This document shows positions 1 to 8,900 of a stretch of DNA of 64,000 nt, piece by piece. Position numbers and translations under genes: made by a program. This DNA comes from Clostridiales bacterium (GTDB lineage: Bacteria; Bacillota; Clostridia; Lachnospirales; Lachnospiraceae). The stretch's first letter is position 1. Each line of letters starts with the position of its first letter. The stretch is from assembly GCA_021199255.1 (NCBI GenBank), contig JAJQIK010000093.1, positions 38,238-102,237 of the forward strand, written 5' to 3'. The notes beneath the pieces were generated by a model. It did not search any database. It was not told where the DNA came from and saw only the letters and a program-made list of their open reading frames with translations.

Positions 1-1120
1 AGCTGATCAGAGAAGCCGCCAAAGAGGACTGGTCGTAATCGATCAGCCCTGCCGGGGTACTGATATTGGTAACCGTCTCGTTAGGCAGATAGTCGCGGGA
101 TTCCTCGCTGACCGTGGAAGAGGAGGTGCTGTCGTCCTCCAGCACATAGGTCGTATCGTCGTCATTGGAATCCGTCCCCGGCACGCCGCCCACGCCGCTG
201 GTGTTCTCAGAGTTATAGACGTCCTCATGGCTCAGCACGCCCTGGGTCTGCCCGTCCGCAGGCGCATATGTATGCTCTGTTCTTTCGGTGGTGGAGAAAT
301 CCAGCACCAGATTGCTCGCCACCTCTACATTGTCGAACTCGTTGGTGCCCAGGATTACCTTGCGCACTTCGCTGATTACAAGCCGCTCCGCCTCGCTCTT
401 CACGGAAAGCTGGGCGTTGGCGGTGCCGGATACGGTATAATTGTCGTCTCCCGTAAAGAGCATATTGCCCGCGGTATCCATGACGACGATGTTATTGGTG
501 GTATCATTTCCGATAGCAGTAGCCACGGCCCTTGCCAGATAAGCCGCGTTTTCCGTGGTAAAATCATCCTTAAGTTCCAAAAGAATCCATGCATAGGACT
601 CTTCCTCGGAAGCGATCAGCGTACCGTCGTTTTCCGGAATATTCAAGGTCACGCTGGCGCTCTTGACAGCCGTAAACTTGGAAATCACATCATTTTCCAG
701 ATACTTCTGCAAATAGACCACGTATTTTTTCTGTTTGTCGGACTCCGTCGTGGAAAAGCTGCCGTCCGTCACATTATCAATACTATAGCTTGCCGCCTGG
801 ATATTATTGGCGCCAAGCAGCAGATTCGCGTCCGACTGCTGGGACTGCAGAATCTGAATGGTAAGCCCGTCGTCTGAAATCTGGTAGCTCAGGCTCTCCC
901 CATCCAGCAAATCTCTGACCTCCGCCGCCTCCGCGGTCGTCTCGCACTCCCGCAGCAGCACGTATTGAGGCTGCGTCAGAAGCGTCACGACCGCCGCCAG
1001 CGCCACCACAACTACGCACAGAATCCCAACGATTAATGTTTTTTGTCTCGCGGTGAACCGATTCCACCATTCCAGCAGCCGGTTCCCCCATTCTTTTAAC
1101 CTGTCTAACAATTTATCCAC
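1..1120 (-). CDS. fliF: Flagellar M-ring protein FliF (N-terminal part, cut by window edge)
   Basis: FliF forms the MS ring in the cytoplasmic membrane, on which the export gate and rotor are built. About 373 codons are present and the gene continues past the left edge. I translated it by hand from a GTG start (GTG GAT AAA TTG) preceded by AAGGAG 11 bases upstream. A short basic/aromatic N-terminus is followed by a hydrophobic membrane helix at about residues 27-47 (TLIVGILCVVVVALAAVVTL), then by the beta/alpha ring-building motif region (QPQYVLLREC through SVTLNIPEN) typical of YscJ/FliF proteins. Because the start is GTG, a search limited to ATG starts misses this frame. It is the last visible gene of the flgB-flgC-fliE-fliF run, the usual order for early basal-body genes in Firmicutes. 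Identity is firm; the C-terminal half cannot be judged. Confidence 0.93.
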   Translation of the reverse strand, partial: MDKLLDRLKEWGNRLLEWWNRFTARQKTLIVGILCVVVVALAAVVTLLTQPQYVLLRECETTAEAAEVRDLLDGESLSYQISDDGLTIQILQSQQSDANLLLGANNIQAASYSIDNVTDGSFSTTESDKQKKYVVYLQKYLENDVISKFTAVKSASVTLNIPENDGTLIASEEESYAWILLELKDDFTTENAAYLARAVATAIGNDTTNNIVVMDTAGNMLFTGDDNYTVSGTANAQLSVKSEAERLVISEVRKVILGTNEFDNVEVASNLVLDFSTTERTEHTYAPADGQTQGVLSHEDVYNSENTSGVGGVPGTDSNDDDTTYVLEDDSTSSSTVSEESRDYLPNETVTNISTPAGLIDYDQSSLAASLIS

Positions 1121-1167
1121 AGCAACCCGTTCTCCTTCAGTACATTCCGCGCAAACTTAAGCGAAAG

Positions 1168-1494
1168 CTAAATCTGCATCTGGATCAGCTCTTTATAAGC
1201 GTCCAGAAGCTTGTCCCTGATCGCCACCGTGTACTGCAGCGACGTAGAAGCCTTTTGCAGGGCAATGCTTAAGTCATGGGTGTTCTCGGTCTCGCCGAGA
1301 GCCCATTTAATCTCTTCGTTTTCCGCGTCCGAGAGATAACTGTTGGTGGTATTCAAATTGTCAATCGCAGTCTGTAATAAATTGTCAAAGCCCTGATCCG
1401 TATAGGTATCGGCCTTATTCGTGGTCGCAGTCTTGGCGGCCTCCTTCACAGCGCCCGAAGTCACATTATACAATGCGGTAATATCTAAAGCCAT
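1168..1494 (-). CDS. fliE: Flagellar hook-basal body complex protein FliE
   Basis: FliE is the small adaptor that joins the MS ring to the rod and is needed early for flagellar type III export. The 108-residue product has the normal family length. Its C-terminal half (DLSIALQKASTSLQYTVAIRDKLLDAYKEL split by normal spacing) is the conserved helical region of FliE, and it ends in IQMQI, like many homologues. An AGGAGGG ribosome-binding site lies just before the ATG. It sits 47 bases before fliF and 51 bases after flgC on the same strand, so the four genes are almost certainly one transcript. Nothing unusual is seen. Confidence 0.95.
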   Translation of the reverse strand: MALDITALYNVTSGAVKEAAKTATTNKADTYTDQGFDNLLQTAIDNLNTTNSYLSDAENEEIKWALGETENTHDLSIALQKASTSLQYTVAIRDKLLDAYKELIQMQI

Positions 1495-1545
1495 TTCTTT
1501 TCCTCCCTTACTCAGTCCGTCCCCTTACTCCCTGTTCCCCTTTTA

Positions 1546-1992
1546 TCAGCCGTTTAACATGCTAAGCCCGGTGGTGGCAATATTCTTGCTGGCTTCAAAG
1601 GCGGTTGCGTTAGCCTCATAAGCGCGGCTGGCGTCGATGAGGTTCGTCATCTCCGTCACGATATTGACATTGGGATACGTCACATAGCCGTTCTCATCAG
1701 CGTCCGGGTGAGACGGGTCATAAACCATATTGCCCTCCGTCCACTCGTCCTCGTAAACGCCCGTCACCTTGACGCCGCTGCCGGAATAACGGTCCGTCGC
1801 CTTATTCAGCACCTGATGAAAGGGCGTCTGGGAATTTTTCTCCTCAAAAACCACTACTTTCCTGCGGTAAGGCGTACCGTCCTCGGTACGGGTCGTGTTG
1901 GCGTTGGCCACATTTTCGGATATGATATCCATACGGTAACGCTCTGCTGTCATTCCCGTGGCATTGATATCAAAAGCTGTAAACATTCCCAT
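1546..1992 (-). CDS. flgC: Flagellar proximal rod protein FlgC
   Basis: FlgC is one of the proximal rod subunits and is exported through the flagellar type III apparatus. The 148-residue protein has the N-terminal rod/hook signature (ATGMTAERYRMDIISENVANANTTRT) and the C-terminal helical motif (EMTNLIDASRAYEANATAFEASK) shared by FlgB, FlgC, FlgF, FlgG and FlgE. Length and position right behind flgB are standard. There is no cleavable signal peptide, as expected for this export route. The call is secure. Confidence 0.96.
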   Translation of the reverse strand: MGMFTAFDINATGMTAERYRMDIISENVANANTTRTEDGTPYRRKVVVFEEKNSQTPFHQVLNKATDRYSGSGVKVTGVYEDEWTEGNMVYDPSHPDADENGYVTYPNVNIVTEMTNLIDASRAYEANATAFEASKNIATTGLSMLNG

Positions 1993-2042
1993 AACTGCCT
2001 GTCCTTTCTGCGAAAGCGTATCTTCGCTTCCTGCTTTACCGA

Positions 2043-2447
2043 TTATTTCATCACCATCTGCAAATTCTCAAATTCCTGGTTAATACACTGGGTCAGACCC
2101 TGATAAACCACCTGGTTCTTGGCCAGATATACGGGCTCCGTATCCGGATCCACATTATTGCCGTCCACCCGGTAGGAATATCCCGAATAATCCGTATAGG
2201 TAACCGGATTCAGGCGGGAGGTCTTCAGATTGGCGACTTTGGCGTCCATAGAGGTATATCTGGAGCTTTTCAGCGCCTTGGCAAGCTGGGACTCAAAATC
2301 CACATCCTGTCTCTTATAGCCCGGCGTATCGGCATTGGCGATATTGTTGGAAATCGCGTCGTTCCGAAGCCAGGAGGCGTCCGCCGCTTTATCCAGCACG
2401 TTAATATAATCAAATGCGTTGGTATCTGCTAAGGTACTCATATTCAC
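2043..2447 (-). CDS. flgB: Flagellar proximal rod protein FlgB
   Basis: FlgB is the first proximal rod subunit, polymerising on the FliE/MS-ring base. The 134-residue product has the N-terminal rod motif (SWLRNDAISNNIANADTPGYKRQDVDFESQL) and a C-terminal helix ending near QEFENLQMVMK. A clear AAGGAG site precedes the ATG. It is the first gene of the flgB-flgC-fliE-fliF unit and has its own candidate promoter at 2479-2507. The upstream terminator of codY separates it from that gene, so the flagellar unit is probably transcribed independently, although codY and motility genes are functionally linked in Firmicutes. Confidence 0.95.
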   Translation of the reverse strand: MNMSTLADTNAFDYINVLDKAADASWLRNDAISNNIANADTPGYKRQDVDFESQLAKALKSSRYTSMDAKVANLKTSRLNPVTYTDYSGYSYRVDGNNVDPDTEPVYLAKNQVVYQGLTQCINQEFENLQMVMK

Positions 2448-2478
2448 ACTCCTTCCACATTAATACAATCCATAATCC

Positions 2479-2520
2479 ATTATAAAGTAAATCGAAAAAA
2501 ATACAAGGTTTTTCGATTTA
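2479..2520 (-). promoter_or_regulatory. Candidate flgB promoter with the -35 inside a 12-bp inverted repeat
   Basis: On the minus strand a TATAAT (2484 to 2479) lies 32 bases before the flgB start codon, with a weak -35 (TTGTAT, 2506-2501) 16 bases further upstream. The -35 sits in the loop of a perfect 12-bp inverted repeat (TAAATCGAAAAA at 2488-2499 and TTTTTCGATTTA at 2509-2520). The arrangement fits a sigma-A promoter controlled by a dimeric regulator. Calling the repeat an operator is inference; the arms are not a good CodY box. Confidence 0.5.
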
Positions 2521-2542
2521 TTTTCACAAAAGAACCCCCTAT

Positions 2543-2597
2543 GACAAAAAAGGACTTACCTCCGCAGCCTGACGCTGCCTTCCCGTAAATCCTTTTC
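2543..2597 (-). terminator. Rho-independent terminator downstream of codY
   Basis: Read on the minus strand, AAAAGGATTTAC pairs with GTAAGTCCTTTTTT around an inner GGCAGC/GCTGC stem, giving a long hairpin followed by six T residues. It begins about 108 bases after the codY stop codon and ends before the flgB promoter, so it separates the two transcription units. Confidence 0.75.
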
Positions 2598-2704
2598 GCA
2601 GAAAACGAATCCTCGTTTGCCGGACACTCCTTTGTCCCTTATTCTCTTCTTTCGGCCACATGCATCGCCGTGCCGTTCCATATATCTTCCCACAGGGATT
2701 CCCA

Positions 2705-3490
2705 TTAATATTTCCCCTGCTCCTTTAGCTTCTCCACCTCGTCAAAGACCACGTCGTTGAGCACCTTGATATAGGTTCCCTTCATGCCGGAGGAACGGGA
2801 CTCGATCACGCCTGCGCTCTCGAACTTACGCAGGGCATTGACGATGACGGAACGGGTGATTCCCACCTTATCCGCGATTTTGCTGGCTACCAGAATCCCT
2901 TCCATGCCGTTTAACTCGTCAAAAATATGGGTAATCGCTTCCATCTCCGAACAGGACAGCGTACTGATCGCCGACTTCACCACGGCAACCTTGCGGTTCT
3001 CCTCCGCGCTCTCCTCGCTGACCGCCCGCAGCATTTCCAGCCCCACCACCGTAGCGCCGTACTCGCATAAAATAATATCGTCGATATCGTACTGCGTCTC
3101 GTGTTTATAAAGGAAAAGAGTGCCCAGCCTTTCTCCCGATATCTCGATGGGCGCAATCACCGCCTGAAACTTCCTGGTATCAATATTCTCGAAGCCCAGC
3201 GTCTCCAAATTCACATTTTCCTTGGTGGAAAGCACGCCCAACAGCCTCTCGTTGAGCATAGGGTCGATGAACCCGCCTACGTGATCCACAATCAGCTCCG
3301 TAATCGATTCCACCGAAGCGATATCGCCAATGCCCAGCACCTTGCCCTTTCTGCTGATCACCAGCACATTGGAAGATAAAATCTCCTTCAGCACATCGCA
3401 GATATCGTTAAAAACTACCTTGCCTGAATTGTTGTTGTGCAAAAGCTTGCCGATCTTCCTCGTCTTATCCAATAATTGAACGCTGCCCAT
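2705..3490 (-). CDS. codY: GTP- and branched-chain-amino-acid-sensing repressor CodY
   Basis: CodY is the global nutritional regulator of low-GC Gram-positives; it binds GTP and branched-chain amino acids and represses genes needed in starvation. The 261 residues match the normal length. The N-terminal GAF region (MGSVQLLDKTRKIGKLLHNN onward, to about residue 155) is followed by a linker and a winged helix at about residues 200-245 (VASKIADKVGITRSVIVNAL, with the recognition helix SVIVNALRKFESAGVIESRS). It lies between topA and the flagellar genes, matching the common topA-codY-flagella neighbourhood. A CodY-box-like sequence 164 bases upstream (3654-3668) suggests autoregulation. The identification is secure. 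Confidence 0.97.
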   Translation of the reverse strand: MGSVQLLDKTRKIGKLLHNNNSGKVVFNDICDVLKEILSSNVLVISRKGKVLGIGDIASVESITELIVDHVGGFIDPMLNERLLGVLSTKENVNLETLGFENIDTRKFQAVIAPIEISGERLGTLFLYKHETQYDIDDIILCEYGATVVGLEMLRAVSEESAEENRKVAVVKSAISTLSCSEMEAITHIFDELNGMEGILVASKIADKVGITRSVIVNALRKFESAGVIESRSSGMKGTYIKVLNDVVFDEVEKLKEQGKY

Positions 3491-3653
3491 GTCTTTTCCC
3501 TCTTACCGTCTGTACGCCGGCCTGTAACGATTCCCCGCGGCAGGATAACCACGTTGTTTGTATTCCGCGCCTATATCGTTATTTTATCACATTACTTCAG
3601 CATTTTCAATTTATTTTCGGTATATTTGTCTCCAATTCATGCGCATTGGGCGG

Positions 3654-3668
3654 AATTTTCTGACATTC
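3654..3668. promoter_or_regulatory. CodY-box-like site upstream of codY
   Basis: AATTTTCTGACATTC matches 12 of 15 positions of the known CodY consensus AATTTTCWGAAAATT. It is in the topA-codY intergenic region, 17 bases beyond the topA stop and about 164 bases upstream of the codY start. Three mismatches in an AT-rich gap mean chance cannot be excluded. Confidence 0.45.
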
Positions 3669-3685
3669 CGTACAAATCGCCCGAA

Positions 3686-5761
3686 TTATTCCTCTGTTTT
3701 CGGCATATCCTTCGTAAACCCGCAGTTTTCGTCCGAGCACACCAGCTTATTGCCCTTTTGCAGCAGAATCGAACCGCAGCGGCCACAGCGGTCGTTGACC
3801 GGCTTCTGCCACACCATAAAATCACATTCGGGATTGTTGATACAGCCATAGTATTTTCTGCCCTTTTTGGTTTTCTTCAGGACGACGTCTTTACCGCACT
3901 TGGGGCAGGCTACGCCGATTTTCTCAAAATAAGGCTTGGTGCTGCGACATTCGGGGAAGCCCGGACAGGCCAAAAATCTGCCGTGGGGCCCGTATTTAAT
4001 CACCATCTGCCTGCCGCACACCTCGCAGAACTCGTCGGACAGCTCATCTGCAATCTCCACTTCCTCCAGTTCTTTCTCGGCCTTCTCTACCGCCTCTTCC
4101 AGATCCGGATAGAAATTCTTTACCACCGTTTTCCACTTCACGCTGCCCTCTTCCACGCCGTCCAGCAAGGCTTCCATGGTCGCTGTGAAATTCACGTCCA
4201 CAATGGTGGGAAAGGCTTCCTTCATCATATGGTTGACCACCTCGCCCAGCTCCGTTACATAGAGGTTCTTATTTTCCTTGACAATATATCTTCTGGCCAG
4301 AATGGTCGTAATCGTAGGCGCGTAGGTACTGGGACGGCCAATGCCCAGCTCCTCCATGGCCCTGACTAAAGAAGCCTCGGTATAATGGGGGGAAGGCTGG
4401 GTAAAATGCTGTTTCTCCTGCAAAGACACTAAGGACAGCCGAGTGTCCTGCGTAATGCCCTTGACGAACGTATTATTCTCTTCCTTTTCGTCCTCTTCCG
4501 TATAGACGTTCATAAAGCCGTCAAACTTCACCCGGGAGGCCGCCACTGTAAAGCGCTGCCCCGCCGCGTCTATTTTTACAGACGTAGTTTCATATTTTGC
4601 ATCCGACATACGGCTGGCCGCAAAACGCTTCCAGATCAACTGATAGAGCCTGAACTGATCTCTGGAGAGCGACTCCTTCATCTGCGCCGGCGTCCTGTTG
4701 ATATCGGTGGGGCGGATCGCCTCATGGGCGTCCTGAATCTTGTGCCCGTTCCTGTGCTCCTGCTCCGCAGCCGCCGCGTACTCCGCCCCAAACTGCCCCG
4801 TAATATACTCCCTGGCCGCCGACTCCGCCTCCTGCGATACTCTGGTGGAATCTGTACGCAGATAGGTGATAATACCCACCGAGCCGCTGCCCTTAATCTC
4901 CACTCCTTCATAGAGCTGCTGCGCCAGCCGCATGGTCTTCTGGGTGGAAAAATTCAAGGTCTTGCTGGCCTCCTGCTGCAGGGTGGAGGTGGTAAAAGGA
5001 AGGGGCGCTTTCTTAACCCGCTCTCCCGTCCTGACGGAAGCAATCCGATACTCCGCCTGATCTAAGGCTTTCCTGACAGCGTCCAGCTCTTCTCTGGAAG
5101 AAATAGTCTTTTTCTCGTCCACAGTGCCGTAATACCTGGCAACCAGAGGCTTTTTCTCCCCTGAGACGGCCAAAACGGCGTCCAGCGTCCAATATTCCTC
5201 CGGGATAAAAGCGTTAATTTCCTCTTCCCGGTCGCAGATGATACGCAGCGCCACGGACTGCACCCGTCCGGCGCTGAGCCCGCGCTTAACCTTCGCCCAG
5301 AGCACCGGTGAAATCTTATAGCCCACCATACGATCCAGACAGCGGCGCGCCTGCTGGGCATCCACCAGATCCATATTGATCTCCCTGGCGTTCTTGAGGG
5401 ATTCCTTCACCGCGGACTTGGTGATTTCATTAAAGGTAATCCGGTACACCTTCTTATCCTGAAGCTTCAGCGCATGATACAGATGCCACGAAATAGCCTC
5501 GCCCTCGCGGTCCGGGTCGGTTGCGAGATAAATCTTCTCCGCTTTCTTCACTTCCTTGCGGAGATTGGCCAGAATCTCCCCTTTACCGCGAATGGTAATA
5601 TATTTCGGTTCAAAATCATTCTCCACGTCAATACCAAGCGTACTGCGCGGCAGATCCCTTACATGCCCGTTGCTGGCCGCCACCTCATAATTAGCGCCCA
5701 GAAACTTCTTGACGGTCTTCACCTTAGCCGGTGATTCCACGATCACTAAATATTTTGCCAT
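3686..5761 (-). CDS. topA: DNA topoisomerase I (type IA)
   Basis: The enzyme relaxes negative supercoils through a 5'-phosphotyrosine intermediate. I place the start at the ATG of MAKYLVIVESPAK (5761), preceded by AGGGGAAAT; a longer in-frame extension upstream has no family similarity. The 691-residue protein has the Toprim domain (catalytic Glu9; acidic DPDRE at 82-86), the active-site region YLRTDSTRVS with Tyr300, and three C-terminal four-cysteine zinc ribbons (CEVC...CPGFPEC, CPKC...CINNPEC, CGRC...CSDENC). It has its own promoter at 5838-5866. In many Clostridia dprA sits directly before topA; here the pilus cluster lies between them. Fully intact. Confidence 0.97.
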   Translation of the reverse strand: MAKYLVIVESPAKVKTVKKFLGANYEVAASNGHVRDLPRSTLGIDVENDFEPKYITIRGKGEILANLRKEVKKAEKIYLATDPDREGEAISWHLYHALKLQDKKVYRITFNEITKSAVKESLKNAREINMDLVDAQQARRCLDRMVGYKISPVLWAKVKRGLSAGRVQSVALRIICDREEEINAFIPEEYWTLDAVLAVSGEKKPLVARYYGTVDEKKTISSREELDAVRKALDQAEYRIASVRTGERVKKAPLPFTTSTLQQEASKTLNFSTQKTMRLAQQLYEGVEIKGSGSVGIITYLRTDSTRVSQEAESAAREYITGQFGAEYAAAAEQEHRNGHKIQDAHEAIRPTDINRTPAQMKESLSRDQFRLYQLIWKRFAASRMSDAKYETTSVKIDAAGQRFTVAASRVKFDGFMNVYTEEDEKEENNTFVKGITQDTRLSLVSLQEKQHFTQPSPHYTEASLVRAMEELGIGRPSTYAPTITTILARRYIVKENKNLYVTELGEVVNHMMKEAFPTIVDVNFTATMEALLDGVEEGSVKWKTVVKNFYPDLEEAVEKAEKELEEVEIADELSDEFCEVCGRQMVIKYGPHGRFLACPGFPECRSTKPYFEKIGVACPKCGKDVVLKKTKKGRKYYGCINNPECDFMVWQKPVNDRCGRCGSILLQKGNKLVCSDENCGFTKDMPKTEE

Positions 5762-5837
5762 AGCAATTTCCCCTGTTTTTCTTGATTTCATATTCCATTG
5801 ATGCAAACAATTTCCAAGCCGTTCATTAACGTGAATC

Positions 5838-5866
5838 ACTATACACCAAAATTTTCCCCGTGGCAA
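5838..5866 (-). promoter_or_regulatory. Sigma-A-type promoter of topA
   Basis: On the minus strand TTGCCA (5866-5861), a 17-base spacer and TATAGT (5843-5838) lie about 77 bases upstream of the topA start. The motif is close to consensus and follows the terminator of the preceding pilus operon. Confidence 0.65.
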
Positions 5867-5907
5867 GTGGCAAAAAATGAATTTTGTCTGAACAAAAACC
5901 GCCGCGG

Positions 5908-5937
5908 CAAAAAACCCGGAGCAATCGCTCCGGGTTT
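5908..5937 (-). terminator. Strong terminator ending the pilus operon
   Basis: A perfect 10-bp stem (AACCCGGAGC / GCTCCGGGTT) with a 4-base loop is followed on the minus strand by TTTTTT. It begins 8 bases after the stop codon of the 1695-residue gene, so the pilus transcript should end here and topA is read separately. Confidence 0.9.
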
Positions 5938-5944
5938 CTCCGCT

Positions 5945-8900
5945 CTATTCTAACAAAAACAACTGGGCGCGGTTAAGGGATACCGAAGCCCCGCCGGAAA
6001 CCTCTCTGCTTCCGCCGCCCCTAGAAAATTCCGTCTCTACCACGATGTAAATATCCGCGCAGTTTAAGGTTCCATTCTCCTTTAACGCCGTCACCGGCGC
6101 CTGAATCCGATACACCCTGCCTGCCTGTAAGTCTTCCTCTCCCACAAGCGTCAGGCTGTTGTCCGCAACCGTCCATATCTGGGAAGTAAACTGCGTGGCC
6201 GTCACCGCTTCCCCAAAGACTCCCTCCAGGGATACCCCTCCCGCCGGGTCTTCATAATAGAAGCTTACCTGCGTATCTTTCTGCGCCGCGATATTACTGT
6301 CCGTATACCTGAAATAGACGTCCACCGTAGTATCCAGAACCCCCGCCGTATCGTCGGAATCTTCATACCATAACTGGTCAAAGGGCACCGAAATACTCTG
6401 TATCCGCGCGGAATCCTCCGCGAAGCCTGCCACAATCGCCACGTCCGGGCTGTGTATGCCGGCATGGTACGCCGCCATCAGCGCGTTGACAAATAATTTA
6501 CATTCCGCCGCGCCGTCGCTGTCCTCCGGCAGCTCACCCTCCTGGGCGTCGTAAGCATAGGGATATTCCGACTGCCCCAGATACATCACATTGCCTTTGC
6601 TGTAGCAGTAATAATTATTCCGGGCGTCCTTTGGCGAAATGCCATAGGCGGTGGAGGTACTGCCGCCTAAGGTATACCATACCGTCACATAGTCCACGCC
6701 TGTTTCGCTCTTTAAATTATCCTCAAAATCCAACAGATACTCTGAGGCTCTCAGCGCCGTGTCCGCGCCGCAGGTCAAATCGCCGCTCCCAAGCTGATAC
6801 GGATAATATGCAATACTGCCCTCATTGACCTGCTGGCAGGCCAAATCGGTCTGCGCCTCAAACATGGACTGTTCCAGCCCGGCATAGCGCAGATACTCCG
6901 ACGCGCCTTCCGCTCCCAGGCTGACATAGGTTCTGTTCTCCTCGGTCTGCCCCAGCAGCCCGGCGTCCAGCCCCATTCTGCCGTCGGCGTCCTGGCTGCA
7001 AATCAGGAGACTCCTGCCCTCCCCGGCATAGTCCGCCACAGCCTCCGCGACGGTTCCGTCTGTTTCCGCCTGATCGAGCGTCCATACCACCACGTCCCAC
7101 TGATTCAGCCAGGAGGCGTTCGTCTCCAGATAAGCGCCCAGTTCTGCGGAGGTAACCGTCTCAATCTCCAGAGAAATGCCTGTAATCCCCTCTACACCGG
7201 CCAGATAAGCCGCCAGTACCGAGCTTTCCTCGTCCTCATACATGGCCTGGAGGTTCCGCCAGACATCATCTCCGTCCGCAATCTGCAACACCTGTATTTC
7301 CTCGGCGGAAGGACTGCTCCATTCAAAATATCCCTGTACGCTGTCCCGCCTGTAGGGATTCCCCGCGTCCGTAACCTCCAGCTTCCATGGCAGAATCCCA
7401 TACCCCATGTCGGTCAGGGAAAGGTCGACGACATTATCCTGCACCGTATAATCGCTGAGTTCCTCATCGGCCGCAAAGATACCGTCGTAATTAAAATCAG
7501 CGTACAGATGAAGCAGGGTCTCTCCATAATAGTCTTCGCCCCTGTTATCCTTGATTTCATAAGCTATGGTTCCGTGATATTCCTCCTGCGTATCCTGACT
7601 TACCCGCTGCACGCCGGCAGATTCCCCGCCGCCCTCCTGCAGCGCGATCCTTGGCCGGGAGATCTTTAAGCGGGTCATAAACATGGCGCTGGACATGGCG
7701 TCCGACACCGTATAAATACACTCCTGATATCTCTCGTCCGTGACGGCGCTGCTCAAAAAGCGGAACATCACGGAGTCCTCATCGATGTACTTCGTGTTAA
7801 TATCCTCCTCAGAAACCTTCCGCGCGGAGCCGCCCGTAAAAAAGCCGTCTTCCACCAGCACAGGATATCCCGCCTCCATATACTCCAGCAAATCCGTCAT
7901 CTTCTGCGCCGTGATATCGTTGGCGTCATAGGAGCCCACCCCAGATTCATCTCCTGTATGGTAATACTTCCCATTCAGTTCTTCCTTATTATATACGGGG
8001 CTTTGGTACTGGTCGCCGCTGAGGTTCAGCCTCTGCCCGTCCAACCCGATAAACACCAGATCATAAACGCTGTTGAGATCCTCCCACTCGCCGTTGAACT
8101 GTGCCGCCGACTTCACGCTCACACTTACCGCAAAGGACGTCTCGCTGGACAGGATCTGCCTGCCGGCGCTCATGGATTCCGTCCGCCAGCAAAGCTTGGT
8201 ATTGCCCTTCGTATCCTCTACCGTGTACAGGTCGGAAGCGGTATTGGCGGTGGGCTGCAGCTCCAGAATCGTCAAATCCCCAAATTCCCCGATCAGCCCT
8301 TCCGCGTAGTTAATAATATACTGCACCGCCATGGCCTTACTGACGGAAAGAGAAATCTGATCTTCCTCCGAGAGCGTAGTATTCTCCGCCTCAATCGCCT
8401 CAAGCACAGCGGAAAATCCCCGTTCTGTCTCATCTTCCTCAAAGCTGTCGGCAAAATCCTCGCTGACTAAAGGCGTATCCGCATGAACCAGATAGACGTT
8501 TTTATTGACATAGTGGTAGTCATTATCCGTCAGATTCGGAAAATCCTCGGTCGAATCCACATTCATCGCCAGATTCTCCATCAGGCTGCCCTGAATATTC
8601 ATCTCCGCGTAAAATCCTGCCAAATCCTTTTTCAAAAAAGCCCTGGCAAGCATCTGGTAATTAGTATCCTTATAGTCGTCGCTCTTTACGGCCTTATAAT
8701 CCACAATCACCGGAAGCAGCTCTTCCGCCGCGCGCCGCAAGAGCTCCCCCGCATTGCCGTCACTCATATCCAGCACATCGTCGTCGGACGCCTGAATATA
8801 GTTAAAAGAAAGATTTTCTTCATTCAGAACCGTGAAAGCGCCGCTTTCCAGATACACCAGATCCGCCGCCTGCAGCATGGCGTAGGTGACCTGGTCAGCC

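Noticed and set aside
3476-4369. A 297-codon open frame on the plus strand
   Set aside because: Mostly antisense to topA; no RBS at the start and no recognisable domain.
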